The notes below the pieces were generated by a model that made no database searches, had not been told where the DNA came from, and saw only the letters and a list, made by a program, of their open reading frames with translations. Positions 34,990 through 38,161 of a stretch of DNA of 38,161 nucleotides are shown here, piece by piece. Within the stretch, counting starts at the first letter, position 1; each line of letters starts with the position of its first letter. Source of the DNA: Dehalococcoidia bacterium (GTDB lineage Bacteria; Chloroflexota; Dehalococcoidia; SZUA-161; SpSt-899); the NCBI GenBank assembly GCA_028711995.1, contig JAQTRE010000016.1:1-38161 (forward strand). The letters are read 5' to 3'. The position numbers and the translations under genes are program-made.

Positions 34990-35296
34990 AAGTCTTCCTT
35001 TCAGTAAGTTGTCTTCCGACCATCGGCGCGTGATGCCCTCGGTCAGGTTCATCGTATTCGCGCAATTCCTTGAAGTGGAGTTCCCAGTAGCGCATCTTCG
35101 CAAACTGTCCCGTTGGTCAGACTTTTCTCGGCCATTGGGTGAATTATAGCACTGAGCACCAGGCGTGTGTACCGGTATCCGATGCATTTGTTGATCGTGT
35201 GCTCTTTGCCTATTTGTATTCCACCTTAGCGGGGACCGACGTTATGGCCTTCAAGTTGGAATCCCCAATAGACCAGGTAGACTGAACGGATGTAGC
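34990..35296. other. 307-bp intergenic region
   Basis: No convincing gene. A minus-strand TATAAT box (35143-35148) could belong to the flavoprotein gene, but no good -35 accompanies it. A minus-strand frame at 34907-35095 (MRYWELHFKELREYDEPD) looks protein-like at its start but then runs into the flavoprotein gene in another frame. Confidence 0.5.
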
Positions 35297-35554
35297 ATGG
35301 ATGCCAAGCAAACGAAGGAGCGCATGGTGGCTGATTTCAACTCTGAACACAAGGCCGTTCTGGATTCGCTGCTCCTGGGTTATCCTCAGGTGCGGCCGTT
35401 TGGCTGTCCTTGCCTACTATGCCGGCAAGAAGTTATGTATCTGTCTGTATGAGCAAGGTGTTGGGGGCAACTTACCCCAAAAGCATATTCCCAGAGGGCA
35501 GCGAGGATTCGATGTTGGCACTGAGGCTCAGCAGGTTAATTGAGGGAGTGGATT
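35297..35554 (+). pseudogene. Frameshifted remnant of a TfoX-N/YjbR-like small protein
   Basis: Three frames must be joined. The first (from 35297) reads MDAKQTKERMVADFNSEHKA, then VLDSLLLGYPQVRPFG. The second (about 35405-35480) reads AYYAGKKLCICLYEQGVGGN, then LPQK. The third (35540) reads MREWIVL. Together they resemble one small family with a GYP-x-V-R-P...FG-x-PAYY-x-GKK core and a C-terminal MREW. At least two frameshifts break it, so it is not functional as one protein. Confidence 0.5.
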
Positions 35555-35922
35555 GTTCTTGTTGGTGAGTTCACTAACACCGGCATCCAGAAGTGGCGGC
35601 AGAAAGCAAGTTCACTCGTTTGTCAGAAAAACATGTGTGGGTTTGCCCATCTGATAGGCGATTTTGCCCTTTCAAAAGAAGGGCAGTTTAACTTCTTTTC
35701 AAGGGAAAAACTGGTCAGGGATGAAGCTAAACGAGGCGCTACGGGCATCCTGGAGACTCGTTTATTGTCAAGTGGAGAACGTGCCAACGCTCGGCTTCTT
35801 AAAGAGAGTGCCTCCTTTTTGTGGGCAACCCTTTATCTAGGAGATGCTAAGTCTTAAGGCCTGTGTGTTAAGCAGCCCAGAGAAACAACTCTCCTCTCAG
35901 CGACCAATCCCGGTTTGCGGTG
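35555..35922. other. 368-bp region without a supported gene
   Basis: A + strand frame runs through 35540-35857, but its sequence (for example GFAHLIGDFALSKEGQFNFF) has no RBS or family match. I treat it as chance after the eroded gene. Confidence 0.4.
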
Positions 35923-36105
35923 CTAGAACTCGATTTCGTGGGGCGGGACTTCGAGGGCTTTTGCGAGCTTGCGGATGGTCAACGGTCTCGGCTTGATTGC
36001 GCCCAGCTCAATCCGTGAGACAGTGGCCCTGTTAATGCCAGCGAGTTTAGCCAGTTGTTCTTGAGTGAGCAATCTATCCAGTCTTAGTTTTTCCAGTTTA
36101 GGCAT
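35923..36105 (-). CDS. XRE-family helix-turn-helix regulator
   Basis: 60 aa from the ATG at 36105, a compact HTH_3 domain: RLLTQEQLAKLAGINRATVS, then RIELGAIKPRPLTIRKLAKALEV, with helix 2-turn-helix 3 in the first segment. A TATAAT on the minus strand at 36118-36113 overlaps the alternative ATG at 36114, so the message would start about at 36106 and be nearly leaderless, which favours the 36105 start. Three 20-bp-spaced repeats lie directly upstream and are probably its operator. No toxin or partner gene is next to it. Such short XRE proteins often act in antitoxin or phage control. Confidence 0.85.
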   Translation of the reverse strand: MPKLEKLRLDRLLTQEQLAKLAGINRATVSRIELGAIKPRPLTIRKLAKALEVPPHEIEF

Positions 36106-36122
36106 ATGAAACATTATAGCGC

Positions 36123-36172
36123 TTTGTGGGACTTAATAGTATTTTGTGATGCAATATGATGCATTGTGATAC
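36123..36172. promoter_or_regulatory. Three direct repeats with 20-bp period, likely XRE operator
   Basis: TTGTG cores start at 36124, 36144 and 36164 with exact 20-bp spacing: CTTTGTGGGAC, TTTTGTGATGC, CATTGTGATAC. They cover the zone upstream of the -10 box (36113-36118). The -35 hexamer is poor, so the promoter may depend on this site. Confidence 0.6.
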
Positions 36173-36474
36173 TTTTAGAGAGCAAACAAAGAGGGGGCGA
36201 TATGGTGGTGAGTCTGATGATCCATTCCTGCGAATGAAACCGTGCAGAGTAAGCGTGATTCACTTTTTACGTAAAAGCACACACAGCGATTGTAGAGGCT
36301 TGCCTGTTGTCAGATAAGGGCCAAGCAACGTCACACCCTATGTCGTCTCTGCAGGAAGACTTCTTGACACAGGCAAAAGAGGAAAAGGTCTTCCTAAGCG
36401 GGGTGAAGAACCGCAGCCGTTATTGCGGAGGTTTACCATAATCCCCTGTCTTTCTCTTACTGCAGGGCGTCAAA
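36173..36474. other. 302-bp region without a gene
   Basis: I see no supported gene or strong repeat between the XRE operator and the first copy of the duplicated promoter. Confidence 0.5.
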
Positions 36475-36526
36475 TTGACGACAGATTTTGTTTGGTGTAG
36501 ATTGGTATAAAGTGCTTAGCCCTACA
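36475..36526 (+). promoter_or_regulatory. Duplicated promoter module, copy 1
   Basis: TTGACG (36475-36480), 17 bp, then TAGATT (36498-36503), followed by ggtataaagtgcttagccctaca. From 36495 a 32-bp part matches 37113-37144 in about 25 bases and starts with GTGTAG and ends in CTACA, a dyad around the start point. It drives the small membrane gene at 36615. Confidence 0.6.
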
Positions 36527-36614
36527 TACCTGAAGGATCGATACCACGGGTGGTTTAGGTGTTGTCTTATGCTTCATCTCCTGTCTGCACTCAGCAAAGG
36601 AAGAGGAGGGCTTT

Positions 36615-36779
36615 ATGGGATCAGAAAATAAGTCAAAGCCAGTCCGGGTTGACAGCGGCATGGGTGTCATCTGGTTCATCGGTTGGCTATTCACTATTGG
36701 ATATGTGCAACTCGCCTGGTGGAAGATTATCCTTGGCATTGTGGTGTGGCCATATTTCCTCGGAGTTCACGTCAGGTAG
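36615..36779 (+). CDS. Small membrane protein, 54 aa
   Basis: A short gene with GGAGG five bases before the ATG. The product is MGSENKSKPVRVDSGMGVIW and then two hydrophobic stretches (about 18-33 and 37-50) ending FLGVHVR. Polar N-terminal residues and aromatic-rich helices fit a small two-helix membrane protein of a kind common in bacteria. The function is unknown. It follows the first copy of a promoter module also used by the HNH gene. Confidence 0.68.
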   Translation: MGSENKSKPVRVDSGMGVIWFIGWLFTIGYVQLAWWKIILGIVVWPYFLGVHVR

Positions 36780-36900
36780 GAGGCGTTTAAGGATTCAAAC
36801 CGGCAGGTCCAGAAGTGGTAGTGGCGGCGAGACTTTACTGGATGGTCATTCTATCCGTCATTTTAGCGGGATTTCTCAAGCAGCCTTCCCAAGCTGTACC

Positions 36901-36980
36901 CATGGGCCTCTGGGGTATTATCGGTTGAGTTTCTGGATGTTGCAAAGGGATAACTCACCCAAAAGGTGTTCCCAGAGGGT
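36901..36980 (+). pseudogene. Degraded second copy of the 35297 remnant
   Basis: The stretch aactcacccaaaag...ttcccagaggg at 36952-36978 matches aacttaccccaaaag...ttcccagaggg in the 35297 remnant at about 24 of 30 bases. One frame reads GPLGYYRLSFWMLQRDNSPK, which resembles AYYAGKKLCICLYE with LPQK. It is too eroded to code. Confidence 0.3.
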
Positions 36981-37091
36981 TGTCTGGACTGACTTGGAGG
37001 TGTCAGGTGAGATAGCTCCCCATAGGCTTCGGAATCTGAGAGAGCTCCTTTTCATGTCTCACTTGAAGAAGATCAGATCAAAGGTAGGCGA

Positions 37092-37144
37092 TTGACGAGA
37101 TATATGCATCTAGTGTAGATTGGTGTCAAACACTTAGAGCTACA
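37092..37144 (+). promoter_or_regulatory. Duplicated promoter module, copy 2
   Basis: TTGACG (37092-37097), 18 bp, TAGATT (37116-37121), then the shared dyad from GTGTAG (37113) to CTACA (37144). Copy 1 is at 36475. This copy stands about 60 bp before the HNH gene. The rest of the 36780-37201 gap holds only the degraded remnant. Confidence 0.6.
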
Positions 37145-37201
37145 CTCGATTTCTGAAAGATTCAAGAAAAGGTCATTTAGTCGAAACGGGGAGAATTATT
37201 T

Positions 37202-37507
37202 ATGGCCGAAGAAACCACTAATAGGAGAAAAGCCATTCCACAAGCAGTCAAGATGACTGTGTGGAAAAAGTATTTTGGAGCCGATAAGGCGCAGGCACCA
37301 TGCTGTGTATGTCAAAAAACAATTCGCATCACGGATTTCGATTGCGCCCATGTCATATCTAAAGCTAACGGAGGATCAGACGATACTACCAATCTTCGTC
37401 CAACCTGTGGGGGATGCAATGAGGCGATGCGTGCGAGAAACCTGGAAGATTATAAAGCCGAATACTACAGCGTTCATAAGGGGACCAGTAGCAGCCCCAA
37501 GTCCTAA
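37202..37507 (+). CDS. HNH endonuclease-domain protein
   Basis: 101 aa with ggggag upstream of the ATG. It has CCVCQKTIRITDFDCAHVIS, then KANGGSDDTTNLRPTCGGCN, which contains the HNH core (Asp-Cys-Ala-His, Asn, and His/Asn region) and two C-x-x-C pairs that bind the structural zinc. Such small HNH proteins cut or nick DNA, sometimes as part of phage or restriction functions. The C-terminus is short (SVHKGTSSSPKS). It shares a promoter type with the 54-aa membrane gene 420 bp upstream. Confidence 0.85.
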   Translation: MAEETTNRRKAIPQAVKMTVWKKYFGADKAQAPCCVCQKTIRITDFDCAHVISKANGGSDDTTNLRPTCGGCNEAMRARNLEDYKAEYYSVHKGTSSSPKS

Positions 37508-37552
37508 CCAGTTGGCAAAGATAAGGTCGCAGGTTTAAGTATCCTATTTCGC

Positions 37553-37797
37553 TCAGCTTCTCTTCTTCCTCTCATTATATCCACGCTCGCCGTAAGGCTG
37601 TACCTTCTCCAGCCAAAGTTCCTCTAAGAAGGCTAAATCCGCCTGATAGTCATGACACTCTCCCTTGATTGGCGTGAGTTCATCCAGCAATTCAAAGGCG
37701 AAGTTTTCGCTGCCGAATTCATTCCACTCGTCCTGAAGCCTCTTGTTCCGATGGCTACCCAAGTTCAATTGGAATTTGTTGCTATTGAGAATGCCCT
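37553..37797 (-). pseudogene. GIY-YIG-family protein lacking its N-terminal catalytic part
   Basis: The frame on the minus strand reads GILNSNKFQLNLGSHRNKRL, QDEWNEFGSENFAFELLDEL and LEELWLEKVQPYGERGYN. This is the C-terminal two thirds of a GIY-YIG relative in which GSHxNxxLQxxWNxxGxENFxFE and QPYGxxGYN are constant. The GIY and YIG motifs should come before GILN, but the frame meets a stop about 40 codons upstream and shows PPQEPK there instead. It is therefore a truncated or frameshifted gene, unless a short TTG-initiated form (from 37768) is used. Confidence 0.6.
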
Positions 37798-38147
37798 TTG
37801 GCTCTTGGGGCGGCTCAATTCGGACGTTGGACTGACCTCATCGAAGAAATAAGCACTCTCTAATCCGCATAGTATAAAAGCGAACGATACTCCGTATACG
37901 ATTTATCATAGAGAATCTCGCCTGAAGACCCGTGTCACTTTTCAAGTAATCGACCCACCTCGTTTTCACCCAAATTGACCACCCCTGGGTACCGGATAAC
38001 TGCGATTTTACACTTCTTTCACCTCCTTGGGCAATGGAGGCTGTTTAGTTTTGATTTCAGCCTCGACTTTGACTGATTTTGTAATGCCTTCACCCCCACG
38101 TATCTGGTAGAATCAACTCAGATTCAGATTGAGGGGGAGAATCCTCC

Positions 38148-38161
38148 ATGAGAACAGCCAA
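38148..38161 (+). CDS. Start of a gene that runs off the window
   Basis: ATG at 38148 follows a purine-rich RBS (gaggggga, 38131-38138) and opens MRTA before the edge. Nothing can be said about the product. Between 37840 and 38147 I find no convincing gene. Confidence 0.3.

Noticed and set aside
36559-37095. 178-codon + strand frame covering the small membrane gene and its downstream gap
   Set aside because: It is out of frame with the RBS-supported 54-aa gene and has no recognisable domain.
37935-38018. Short minus-strand frame reading KKCKIAVIRYPGVVNLGENE
   Set aside because: It looks protein-like but has no start codon, and stops flank it. It may be a remnant, but I cannot name a family.

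Overview
The window is about 38 kb of bacterial DNA of moderate GC with many TTG starts. It reads most naturally as a chromosome fragment of an anaerobic, uncultured Chloroflexota (Dehalococcoidia-like) organism. That placement is inferred from overall gene style: pyrR and pyrB together, a carB-type housekeeping block, secreted PKD, SBBP and dockerin proteins, and REP/MITE-like hairpins. No marker gene proves it.

Positions 1-17255, all on the + strand, hold a secreted and cell-surface locus. Four proteins end in a type-I-like dockerin: a beta-propeller/PKD protein, an InlB-like/TIG/PKD/beta-helix protein, a protein with three molybdopterin-fold-like domains, and a metallophosphoesterase. Three proteins carry cohesins: a multidomain secreted one, one anchored by a C-terminal transmembrane helix, and one lipoprotein. 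A DUF916-like membrane-anchored protein lies among them. Copies of a domain resembling the molybdopterin-binding domain of the sulfite oxidase family (Oxidored_molyb) recur in at least five genes. Two of these genes, both membrane anchored, lead directly into positions 17310-20256, a tungstate/molybdate ABC importer (wtpABC). The simplest reading is a non-cellulosomal cohesin-dockerin assembly on the cell surface carrying Moco/Wco-type folds and a phosphoesterase, located beside its likely metal importer.

Positions 20257-28402 hold nucleotide metabolism and mixed genes. A good promoter and a PyrR-type attenuator precede pyrR, followed by pyrB (with a fused PyrI-like zinc tail), a RAYT transposase flanked and interrupted by its own REP-type palindromes, an ArsA/Get3-like ATPase, a divergent hisF and carB. 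pyrC and carA are not present.

Positions 28403-38161 hold small, mostly singly transcribed genes: an unknown protein, a pseudopilin-like lipoprotein with a near-leaderless promoter, a GIY-YIG protein, rsgA, small membrane proteins, a stand-alone Lrp/AsnC ligand domain, a NYN-LOTUS protein, a nitronate monooxygenase family enzyme, an XRE regulator behind three 20-bp repeats, and an HNH nuclease. There are also several gene remnants, a 50-bp palindrome and a duplicated promoter module. This end looks like accessory, eroding DNA.
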